64,000 nucleotides of DNA from Tubiluchus corallicola (Eukaryota > Priapulida > Priapulimorpha > Priapulimorphida > Tubiluchidae). The stretch lies in assembly GCA_030141605.1 (NCBI GenBank), contig JAQGDQ010000117.1, positions 310,001 to 374,000 on the forward strand. Reading direction: 5' to 3'. Shown here in pieces: positions 12,461 to 25,500 of the stretch. How positions within the stretch are numbered: position 1 is the first letter of the stretch; each line of letters starts with the position of its first letter. The notes below the pieces were generated by a model. It was given only the letters and a program-made list of their open reading frames with translations. It had not been told where the DNA came from and made no database searches. The translations under genes and the position numbers were made by a program.

Positions 12461-15400
12461 CTATAGGAAAACCAAAAAAATAAACAAATATTTACTTTTT
12501 AGAGGTCATTCTTGATATTTTTTGGAGTTTTTGCGCCACAATTTCGAGACAGTGAATTATGACAATATCGAATTTAGTTGCATGAAATTTGAAGTGTTTA
12601 TCTGACTGTCTGCCTGTCTTTTTTAGTTTGCTTATCTACTTAGTCACTGGCTCATTCATTCCTTTGTTTTTATTTTCATTTATTAGTTTATTCATTCATG
12701 CATTCTTTAGTTCATTTACACTCTTGCTAAAAAGATCGGTTCTAAATGTTTAATGCATCTAAAAGGAACCCAGTGAGGTGAAACTCTATCTTACGTGTTG
12801 GTCAACGCCTTGTCTTCACAAAATGCGTTGTTCTTAAATTCTGCAATGCACAGCGTATTGAATCCGTAATACTGAATGCTAAAGAACCGTAACCATGACA
12901 ACCAGCCGGGCATTGTGTCCAAATTCACAAGAAGACCAGCAAAAACCTAACGAAAAAGAAACGCTAAATTTAGTTTTTTAACTTGTGGATTGTGTGTTAA
13001 AAACTGGTTGGTAGAGCATAACGGCAAAATTTTTCATTTTGTTTTTTTTTGCCGTGTTGTTCAGACTAAACTGAAAAATATTAATTTCCTGCTACAGCTA
13101 TCATCGTGACATTTTACAGCTACTCGTAAAAATAAACAATTCGCGATTGCAGAAAAAACATTTCAACGTACCATCATGAAGAGATACAGCAAGGTAGTAA
13201 GAGTATTGGCCACAGAAAAAACGCCCACAGATGCACTGACAAAGAATGCAATGCCAGCTGAACTAATTGTCGTAAACAACATGCCCAATACGAAGTAGAA
13301 AAACGAGTCAACTTCTATCCTTAGTCCTGTAAACAAAATACTTGTGTCAGTTAAAATAATAACACACTTTCTCTCTTAGCTACTTACTTCTTATTAAATA
13401 AATTTTAGCCATTTTATTCAGGTTATTTTACTCAGCATTCATTTTGGTACTACATAAATAACTTTCATCTTAATTCCAAAAATCGTAATAATTATGTAAT
13501 AAAATGTGGAATCGTGTGGTCATGCACTTTAAGTTTAAGGAACGAAAATTGGGGAAGTTTCCACCTCGTTCACATTATTTTAAAAATGTTTAAACAAAAA
13601 GATGACATATTGGACTCTACAGTATTATGTTTTCAGATCATATAAGCAGGGACGTATAAAAACTTTACGATGCCATAGGCTGATAGTTCTCTCCCGCCCA
13701 TCTCTATTGTGAATTTATGGTTGTTTATGTAATGAACAGATCAAACAATTACTTGCGGTGTATTAGAAACACTATTAACCTAGTTACTACGTGGTCATTA
13801 TTAATTACATTTATTTGCATAGCACCAATATTCAAGTAGGCTGCGTAGCTGCTTGTTGTGTAATACCTTGTACCTGTTCGTTTTGTAGCACATAAAAAAA
13901 TTGTGCTCAGTAACTGCCCTTGGTGTGTTATAAGATGCGTCCTTTACATGAATATGAAAGTATGCACATTTTCCAAGGAGAATAAGAATTTTTTCTAAAA
14001 TGTGACTCCCTCAAACTTTGGCGCCCTAGGCAATAGCCTAGTTCGCCTATTTGTTAATACGCCCCTGCATATAAGAGTCGAATTTAGGCCTAACGTGTTG
14101 CAAGCGTGCTTACCAACCATCCAATAGACTATTAATGAGAATGTCAACACTGGCAGGGTTCTTCTGGGTAACAAGTCGCTGAGAGCTTTTGCAGTGAAGT
14201 ACACGGACACCCGATAAAATCCACTGATGTTTTCGTGTCTGAAACATTAATAAAATTATCTGTATACAGTAATGAATTACTTTGAGGATGAAAGTCGGTA
14301 ATTGTTGGTTTATTGAAACCGTATTTAATCCATACCCAGGAATTTCCTTCTGTAATTGGACCCGAGCACTGAAACTTCCTTATTCCGAGCCTCGCTGGAC
14401 CAGATTGTGCTTTCTTCCAAATTCGTTCAACAATTTCTTATATTTCGATAATAATTTAATGTCAGCTCATTCAGTTAATTTAAAGTTTATTTCAGCACAT
14501 AAAAATGCCATATAAAAGTTAAAATTTACGCTAAAAACTAAGGAATACTGCATGTCATGCACTATTAAAAGAGCAATGTCACTAGTTCTAGCTTGCGAAC
14601 TAACTAGACTCCACTATTTCCGACTTCATCACTCACTTGCGAAATGCACTATTCTCTAAGAAATACACTTTACAAAGATTCCGCAACAACTATTAACAGC
14701 TACAATGCCCTCTTCGTGAATAGTTTGAGACTTACATGAATATTGGACGTTCTTTGATAAAAAGTTCAACTGACGATAGTGACCCAAACACCATGCTCAT
14801 CATTGCCAAGAAAAATATTCCAACTCTATAAAAATTTAGACAAATTTAATTGTAATCATATGCCAGGTGGCGCAGAAAAAAAATGTGCCGACGTTTAGAC
14901 TACAGTAATATTGAAACCAAGCACAGTCAAGCCTCTTTACACCGCCTACTTTGGGACTGCAAAAAAGTTGTAGTTATAAAGAGGTACATCAATACATACA
15001 TGTCTATGCAAACATAGATATTTCGTTTTGATAAAAATCTGGGCGGTAAGCGAGGTTGGCGTTATAAAGGGGATCATTTTAACGAGGTTTGACGGCACCA
15101 TACAAAGTTAAAATTTCACAGGCGGTGTTACAGTACATTAAAACATAATAAAACACTTCATAAATAAAGCTTAGAAAATTCATCTTGAAATTTTATATCA
15201 CTAAGTCTTAATGAATTAATAAATTAGCCCTGCCTTCTTGCACACAGGGTTTGCGTAGCAGTTACGCTGTGTAAAACTATCCCGCGGCAACCGTTAAGCG
15301 CAGCCGTTTTATGGAAACAAGTTTAGATAACATTGTGTAAAGTTTGAAAAAATAGTTACAGCATCCGTAGCACATTCTTCGGTAACTACGCGAAAATTTA

Positions 15401-18400
15401 AATTACAACTACAGTGTACTTTATATTGTCAGTAAGATCAATGTGTTTTTTGGTTAGTCAGTGTGTACATTGGGATGGCGATGCAGTGCCCGCCGCTTTG
15501 CCGGGTGGGGTGAACACAAAATTTTTAAGAATTTTGTTTTTCAATTACGTAAATCTTTCTAGCAGGTAACCGCAATGCTAAGCAATATAATTTTGTACGG
15601 AAAGTTCTTCGGGATATATTTTAAAATTCCATTTCCTTCCCCTTTAACTGTGTAAACTGCAAGTTTATAGTTTTAGTGGTTGTTCAGTTGTGGCAAAAAA
15701 CGTTTGTATCACGTTTGCAATTAAACGCCAGCATAATGACAGGCATAATCAATTAAAAAACACAGCCGCTTAGTCGCATTGATATATAAAGCATTCTATA
15801 CATGGTAGTAATTTTAGTAAAACAATAAAGAAATCAACCAATTTACATTTTGGTCTTCACCACAGACCAAAAAGCATTGATAAAGGTTTGCAGCCAAGAA
15901 AAAATTGGACTTGATCCTCTATATTACGGCGTCTCTGTATTACGATCCTCCATATACGGTCCTTGGATAAGACTAAGAGAATGACCTAAAATTTTTGGGG
16001 TTTATACGAAAACGTCTGTAACATCAATGTCGTAATTTTCAAGCAATTCCGTTGTTTTCTTGTTATGACGTTATGATCAAAACTTCGGCACATTTTTTTG
16101 CGCCATTAATGTAACTGGTAATTCAATGTACTCGAAACTTTACACCTGCAGGACTAATTACGTTATGTAGAAAACAGAATAGTTAAGGCCTTGAAAATGT
16201 AAAAATGGGTTTTTATACAATGTAAAAAAGTGAGATATGCAAAACTTACCTGTCTTGTATTGCGTTTTCAGGACTTTCTCCTATTTGCCAATAAATGACT
16301 CCAAAAATCAACGCTTGTATTATCACGATTACGAGCTGAAAAAAAGTTTAAATAACTTTGGTAGAATCAAAATCTAAGAAGTAAGATTGTTTCACATCTT
16401 TCTTGCCGGCACGTGGCTTCTAAGTGTAGAGACTAGGCCTTGCAACCAATAAGTTAAGACTAATAACCAGTGAAGCCAAACATGGTTTAACTTTTGATCT
16501 GGACCTATTTAGCAAGTTTATAAGTTATGGACTGCTTTGATAATGTTTGTATTGGTGGCGAGGATGTTTTGAGTTTTTTTAAACAAAATTTATGGTGAAA
16601 CCTAAACAAGATACTAAGTGCATAGAAAGTTTGGACGACAGATGAGCAATCAAGCTATATTCATCTCTCTATATTCATTTCTCTAGTTTGAGTACATGTA
16701 GTTTCTCATAATCGTTTCAAGAATCGTTTCAATCGTTTATGGTTTGTATCTCTTCCTACTCAAGATAAACAGATTCAGCAAATTTCAAAAGCTTAGGCCA
16801 CTCTACCCGAGCTATTTAGCTTTTTACTACTCACCTACCTGCACAACAGATGTCATTGGATTTCGTAGGATATTCAGCACTGCGCGCCCTGACACTGTTT
16901 TCATCTGTAAAATAAAAAAAAGCCACAATTATTTCTAACACTTGTTAAATTTACGAGAATAAATTTTTTGCCATGTTAGTGTTGGTTACTGCAGTAGCTT
17001 AGTCCGTTTGTGGCTTTAATTAAGTAGCAGTTGCCATGCTTCACAAGCATTTGGATTTAACTGGAGGATTTAAACTTGTGAATTTAACTGGAGAACTTAA
17101 AATTTGCGTAGATCTATAAGCACGAGTCGTCACTGCGTTACTTTACAGAGGGAGTACCATAAAACGTCTGTTCTGTAGCTATTGAAACACCATGTGAAGA
17201 ATTCAAAAACATTATAATATAAAAATGTAGGCAAGAAGCATCTTCCATGATCTTTCTGGGATTTCACAGTACATAGAAGCTTATAACCTATATGGTTGAA
17301 ACAAAGAATAGCTAGAAAAGTTTACCTGATGCCCCCAACCATTAACGTGGTCAACAGCTTTTAGAGGTACTTCAGTGTTCTCACCAACTCGTTTATTATA
17401 ATCTTGCATTATTGGTTCAATTTCTCTAGCAACCAGTTGCTTCCATTCAGAGTTCCTGTAAGCTTTAGTGAGGAATGCGCAGCGTTCTTTCATACGATCA
17501 AACCTGTGGTCAGCTGCCAAAAAATACACAGGACTTTATTAATCAATTAATTTAGTTAAATGTAGCCTAGTTGTTAATTTGCAGACTGGTGAATTAATTG
17601 CAATGTATAAAGCAAAGTAACGAACGGTCAAGTTTCAAACTTTTTTGTTAGATACCTAGCTTTGCAAAAGAAAATGCATTTCCTTAAACTTAGTATCAAT
17701 ACCTTTTTATCGAACAGGTTTGATGTCTATGCCTAGATCATTTTAATTTTAAAAAAAATAAGTATTATTTAACACGTAATAGAACAGTCACTCCGAATTG
17801 TAATAGTACGTTCACAGGACTTGCTAACTTCTTACACTTACCGCTGGCCGCAACGTCAGGCGCAGCTGTTGAGTTCTGTATTGCATTCACAACATCTGGA
17901 AAAATCATACGCATTCATTAGAAGCATTCATATTCAAAGTTCTGAAGTCTGTCACATTATTAAACTTAATATTGAATTTTTACAGCAAGAAAGGAACAGA
18001 GCCATATATTAATGTTTAATGAATGATTAACAAAGTTCCCGCTTTTCAGAGAATCATATTAGTTTGATAAGGCGTAAATGCTTGTTTTAGTACTGTTATC
18101 AAACATGTAGAGACTCTGAGCTGAAATTTATTGTAACGAGCCTGGAAATCTTTGCGTGTACTGCTCATTGACTCGTTAGTGATGTTGACAAGGTTCTCCT
18201 CATTAGAGCTTTTACGGTTTGGTATCCTGCGAACCATTACTACCTCTAGTAATGGTAGCAATGGTGCTTATGGTTATTGCTTGTACCCTCGTAGGACGAA
18301 ACTATTACCAGTTATTAAGGAAAGTCCTCTTAAGGACTGTGTTGCTGAATCGACGGGATGTCTTAGATTCACCTACCCTTAACAGGTGAAACGACCTAGA

Positions 18401-21400
18401 ACTGATTTCCATCCACTTACTGACTCAGTGTTGATTAACTTCGGTCGCAAACCACATGCTGAGATCTCACAGTTGTTTGTTGCCATTTCTGTTGTACAGT
18501 TAACTTCGTTAAAATGATTGTCTTTGGGAATCGCCGAATTGAAGGGTTTAACTTGATTGGTTGAAGTGAATCTTCCGTAACAGGATTAGGTTTCACTTAT
18601 CGTTTTTGTCAAAGTTATCAATTAATTAAAATTATAGGATTAATTTCAACATTATGATTAAGGGATAATTAATATAATTTTAATAATTTAGTGTTATATT
18701 AGCAATACACAAATGATGTCACGGACATCATTTAACAGCCACAGAGTTCATCAATCTATTTCCCCAGCAACTGTCCGTTACATGACTAAAGTCTACAGAG
18801 TCAACTCATCACTCTAACAACTAGTCTCTCTGTGCAACCATGTTGCCTAGCAACCTATTACCTAGTAACCCATTACCTAGCAATCATTGCCTAGCAACTA
18901 GTCTCTCTGTGATCCCGTCACGTAACAATTAGTCTTTCTTTTTACCCATTGCTTAGTAACCCCATTGTCTAGTAACGAATTGCATAGCAACAAACTTCCC
19001 ATCTACTAATCAGTATAAAAAGGCCAGCTCAGATGAGTTCAGGACATTTTTCTCCTACTGCGACTCTTTATATTATGTTAGTTTGTTCCATTTATCTTGT
19101 GTCAATAAATATTTAAGGTACGTTTTAAATTATGGCTTTTGGCTTTAACAATTGTGTGGATTTAGTGAAATTAATTTATGATCACAAAAAGGTTAAAAAA
19201 CATCTACTACTACAACAAGGAAAAAACTTCGTTATTTTTAGTCTTGTACTTGTTTCATTTTAAATATTATCAATATTGTTGTAATAAAAATTTAACCTTG
19301 TTCATTGTCATCGTCATCTTCAAAGACTCCATTACTAGCAGGCGGTTCTAGTTGTTTCTTATCCAAGTCTGTATCTCCATTTATTACATCAAGGAAAAAA
19401 TCAGGTGGGTTGTTCATCTCATCTATTGAGAATCCTAGGAATACCAAAACATTAAAATATTTAAATTCAATTGACCCTGGAGCCTCAAGTCATACTTGTA
19501 TTAAAAGATCATAATCCTCAAGCTGCGTAATCTGGAATCCTTTTGCTCTACATTGAATTTCATTAATTTCTTGCTATGCTATGCCTTGTTATGCTTTGAA
19601 TTGCATTTCTGCTTTGAGTTGATTTTTGTTGCTTTTGCCTTTTATATATATGCACAAACACCTAAAAAATGTCATAAGCCTGTGAGTAAATTTGCATTTT
19701 TAATAAGGGGCAGCTGACCAAGTGACCGATAGGTCTTTCGCTGCTCCTTCTCAGCTGCAACGAAATGTAAAAATAATTATGACAAATTTTAACTGCTATT
19801 GAGAAAATAAAATTGAATTGAATTGGGATATCAAACAAATTTTCCCTTCCGACGCAGCTGTTGTAAATTCTTATACTCCTGAAGTTAGTGCACGCGCAAA
19901 GTTCAGCAAAATCCCATGAAATGTATAAACTTCATACTTCATAGTTTTTATAATAACTAAGTTTATTGCAGATTCTGTAAGTTGGTCTTCTTAAAAATGT
20001 TTAACAGGGTTCATACAGCGTTTATTAGTACTTTAGATCTTTTTCTTATCTGTTGGTCGAAGAAATAGCTTATTTTGCTAGTAACTTGTTCACCTGATGA
20101 ATTGAAGTAGTCTGTGCTTACTATTCCTAATCATCTGCTTACCTTACTTCTTCTAAGACGTCAATAACCTCTGTTGCTAGTCACTTGCTTGCCTTTTGAA
20201 TAGAAGTAATAAGTGTCTTGTTTTACTAGTCACTTGCTTACCTATTCAATGGAGGTAATCAATGGCTTCTATTCCTACTCACATGTTTAGCTTTTGAATC
20301 GAAGAAGTCCGTGCCTTCAAATAACCAATGACTTCTATTTCTAATTACTTGCTTACCTTATGAATAGAAGAAATCAGTACCTTCTTTTGCTAGTCACTTG
20401 GCCACCTATTGAATCAAAGTAGTCAGTAGTTTCTATCCCTTGTCACTTGCTTACCTATTGAATTGGAGTTGTCAATGGCTTCTCTTGCTAGCCACTTATT
20501 CACTTCTTGACTGGAAGTAATCAATGTTGTTTTGCTGGTTACTTGCTTACCTATTGAATCGAAGTAGTCAATCGCTTCCGTTGCTAGTCCGTGATATATG
20601 ACACTGCCTTGGACAAGCAATAATAAACGGTCAAACAGTCTAAAGATAGAAAAACGTGGTTGGTTTATGGAAAATATAATAGTCCTGCCTCTTCTTGCCA
20701 TCCTGTAAAAGAAAGGTTAAAGTGGAGATATGCACAAGTAATACGTCGTTGCGTGTAAGGCTATACCGCTTCATTCAAAAGTTTGAAACTTTAACTCATT
20801 TGTAAAAGTCCTATTGCAAAACTGATCAATATGAGATTTTTACAGAAAAAGTGACAGAAGTTATCTGGCAGAAGATTTTACTAAATAATCTAGATTTAAA
20901 TTTTAAATTATCTCAACACACAACAAGAGAATACTATCAGGAAGGTAATCACGGGCAGCAGTTTCTTATCACATTAAAAATCGCTACGGTTTTCCATAGG
21001 GAAAAATTTCTGCTCTTATTCTATCCTCGTTAAGTATTTCTTGTATAATCAGCATAATTATGAGATTACCACGAAACCCAGAGACATTTTCCAACGGTAA
21101 AAACTCGAAATCAGATCAACCGTTATAAATTTTGTGACACGTTTGGCAGCGCTGACTACAAAGAATCACAAAAAATTTAAGCACTAATTGCGGGAAGTTC
21201 CACCTGACACAGGAACGCATTTTCTGATGGGTTTCTCGGTTCATCATCCCATCTCATCCTCATTCAGTTCTCAGTGAAGTAAAAGCAAATGGGTAAACGT
21301 TATTTTTAATAATTCGTTTACCGAGCACAGACATACAATAATTCTCTACTCTTTTCCAAGTTGCATAGAGATCTAATACTTATGCCGAATGAAAACATTG

Positions 21401-22492
21401 TAGTGAATAAAAAACTGAAAACAAAAGAAGCAGCAACAAAAAATACTAGCAAAAGTGTTTATTACGGAATCATTTTTACTTTGATAGCAAGGCACACACG
21501 CTGTTAGCTGTGTTGGAATCTAAGCCATTAGTTGGTTCGTCCATAAACAATACAGGTGGCTGAATAATCAACTCCATTCCTATATTGGTCCGCTTTCTCT
21601 CCCCTCCTGATATACCTCGTATTAATTCTGTCCCTACCTGAATAAGTAGTAAAGCAAAAAATACAAAAAGTTTTAAAACAATTATTGTAAAAATAATTTA
21701 AATAATTTATCGAATTATCTTGAATACATTTTGTTCTTCCGTTATTACATAGCACAGTGGATACAGCTGGTAGCAGCCTAACAATTGCGACTAGTATTCA
21801 GTTATTCATATATAATAAAAAGCTGATTTATTTGCAAGCCTTTTCGTGGGACGATGGGTCCAGATACGCAAAAGTTGTCTATAATACTTTGTTACTGTAC
21901 CAAGTCTCGGCTAATAAATCTGACAATGCTGTTCAGGACAGGAATACCTTAGTATCAGCACAATTTCTGAGTCCAAGTTCGCTAATTACATCCATGACTC
22001 GTGCCTCTTTATCCTCTTTACTCATTGTATGTGGTAAACGCAAGTTAGCTGAGAACATCAGGTTTTCCTTCACTGTCAGTGTTCCCATAACTACATCATC
22101 CTAAAACCGCCAAAATCGATTACTTATGACAACATTAGGTCTACATTAACAGCGCATGCAGACCGGAAAAAACTGCACGTATATAGGCACCAAATGTACT
22201 GAATGCGAAAGATGAACGTACAATGTTTGCATTTCACTATTAGAAAATTTGGTTTAATTCTTTGTAACTCAAGCGAGGTATTGTCTTGGATCTTATTCTT
22301 ATGTTACTAAGATTTAAACATACTGCAACAACATATCCACACATGCATTTGAAGTTCTCTGGCTGTCTATGTCCATCAATAAGGACGTCACCTGTAAGGC
22401 CACTAGGATCCTTGCGTCCAGCGAGAACGTCTAAACAACTACATAGAAAATAAAATAAAATAAAAATTTACTTAGTTTACATAGTGGTTAGC

Positions 22493-22539
<47 letters not shown>

Positions 22540-25500
22540 TCTTTGTTTGCCAGATAAAACAGATGGAAACAATACAATCATTGCAAATTCATCATTCAGT
22601 GATAAGAATTAAAAACTAACACTGCTTAATGGCAAATGTGTCTGGTGCAAAAAACTGCAAATTATAGTACTAATTCCACAAAGTGCAAGTGAAAACACTA
22701 AAATTACAAGTACATGTAATATTAAAAATATACGCAGAAGAACTCATACCCAGAACTTTCATACAATATTAGATCATATAAAATAATGAAATAATCAACG
22801 TAGAACAAGTGAAAGTACGATGCGGTGTTTTCTGGCTGTCCATTTAGTGAGTGCCCCTTCAAAGCAGGCAAAAATTGTGTAAGCATGCTGCGGAGTTCTT
22901 TTTGTTTTATTATTATCATTTTATTTTAACATGTTTCGAAAAAGAAGCATGAGTTCACGTGAGACGTAAACAGATAATTTCATTGCAAATAACTGCGACA
23001 AAGCCTTCCAAAATTTGTTTATTTACAGCATTAGATATAGATAAGTTACACGTGTAAATATGTCATTATAATGCATACGCGAAGAATAAGGCACTCGCGA
23101 AGTGATTATGAATAAATTTCATTTACATAATAGGAATTTCACTTGAGTTGATTAAAATGTTATCATTTGTTTTAAAATAATACATATCTACAACTAACAT
23201 GAAGCCCATGCTGAATAAACGCTATAAAATGTTTCTAAATTGTTCAAAACGCTATTGTCAAGTTGGCAGATTAGATCAATTTACAAAGTAGCCGTGTTTA
23301 AGTGGTTCAAATATTGAAACCTGTTAACTTAATTTTATGCCAATTTGTTCTATTTTATCTATTATACGTCGCCCTTCGAATCTGTGGCTGGGAAGCAAGA
23401 TATTTAAAAAAGTAATCAACCTGTCGAATTTCGGTTTTATCTTGAGAACCAATTCCGTACAAAGGCTGGGTGAAACTTCCACCGACATTATACCCAGTTT
23501 ACGCCTATATAGCTGTAAATTAATAAAAGAAATAAATTCAGTTTCGAAGATCCAACGTTACATATCGCTCCTGTCTCTAGTAACTTCTTTCATTCAAAAC
23601 TAAATGACGTCGAGTGGAGCTATTGTCTGAGTTAAAACTTATGTTTTAAAAGTCAAAAGGTCGAGTTCGGAGATCGGATCTGCCTGTCGCTCCCGTCTCA
23701 CAAACGGTCGCCGTACACAGTTACAGCTGGGTTCATCACAGTATAGATCATAGTTTACAACTATTACCTAATCTGTGGATCTCCAGTCCACAGTTGGCTG
23801 CACGATGCACCTTGTGACTTACAACAGTGAATGGCTGACTGTTGAAAGGATAAGCCTTTGCTGAGGTAATATTTGCTTAACTGTAGAGAACCAAGGATCT
23901 ACTCGCAACTTTCCCGAGCAAACTTAGTCTTTCCAAAATGTATATAATGGGCAATCAGCTTCTCTAAAACATCTTGTGGCGTCTTAGATGCGTCATTCAG
24001 TTTCAGCTGGACTTCTTGAAGCGTGTTAGTTACAACGTGTGAGTTACTTGCCGCATTGTTATCAAGTTCCTACGAACGCCAAATCAAGGTAGAGTTAAGT
24101 CACTCTAAGTCAAGGCTGAGAACTGTGACATCTATCGATAAAAATTCGCACTAAAATATTTGTTTAAAATTATCAGCAATAGGACCAGAATTGTATTGAT
24201 TTGACAAGTAAAATTTCAAAGGCAATCATGGAAATGTGTGTTAGTGCCTAGCTGGATTTTCAAATGCTTTTTTGTAAAAATTGAAAAATGGCAAAAACAA
24301 AGATAGGACGAGAATTTACAAGTCACTTTTTAAATCGTTCTTTATCTCCTAAAGAAACACTGATTTTCTTAATAAAAATGTAATGAAAATTAATATATCG
24401 TGTATAGTTTATAAAACGGATATTATTCTTGTTATAAAGAATTTAAAAACGTTATCATTTTCCAAAACTTGTCGGAAGTAGTAGAGGGATCTTGTTACAC
24501 TCGGAATAATTTACACAGATACTCGCATCACCGTACGTATTATCTTTCCATTGTCCCTCTTCAACCTTGTAGCCAAAAAAACACTGATCGTCTGGGGTTT
24601 AGAAAGTCATTCCTGTTGAACCTGTCCTACTGTCGCGAAAGTGGAATTACGAACAGGAATCTATCATAAACGGCTTGGACTTATATCTGCGAATCCACAG
24701 CTGTAGTCTGATGTTTGATTGTGTCCACATCTACAACGATGACTCCGTGACAAGACTGATCACTTGGGCACAATTCTTGGAATGGGTTCAATTATTACGC
24801 AAACACTTTGTTAATGCAGTAAAAGTATATAAAAGTCATGTGATTAGCAGAGCAAAGTCTGAACGCATACTGCATAGCATGTTCAAACGCTGTATAAAAA
24901 TTACTCATATGCTGACATTTGTCGACTGATGGTATTATCTGTAATAATTTGTGTATTTGTAGTCAAAATTTAGGACAAAATGTTTACGTAGTGCCGTAGC
25001 ACAATTAAGAAAATCCATCGAACCTAACCTAAACTAAAACCTCAGGAAATAATAAGGAAAATGAATAGTCAGAAGGAATTAGGAGAAATTCAATAAAAAT
25101 TGCATCTGTAAATATACGATTCCACAAGCGTTAGTATGGCCATTGCTTGTGCTACGCTTGCAATAGCTAAAAACAACACCTACACGTAAAACATTCTCTT
25201 TTGATCACTATAACTAACAGGCCGTGAATGTTTTTTGAAAGATATATTAACGATATTTTCTTTGGTACGTAATCGTAATTATTACTTTTAAAGTAATTTA
25301 CTTGAAGGTGCGCATTATAAAATAAATTTATTTATTGTTAATATTTATTTAATAACATTTGCTTACGATGATTTTCCTCCTCCTGTTTGCCCCATAATAG
25401 CGTTCATTCCTGGACCAAATATTCCACTGAAAAGGAAAAAAATGAAACGAACTTTTTCATTTTTCCATTGCCAAGTGTAATAGAATCCAGTGTGATTAAG

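Noticed and set aside
21757-22104. Plus-strand frame of 115 codons
   Set aside because: Antisense shadow of gene B exon 5, whose minus-strand frame is clearly ABCG2.
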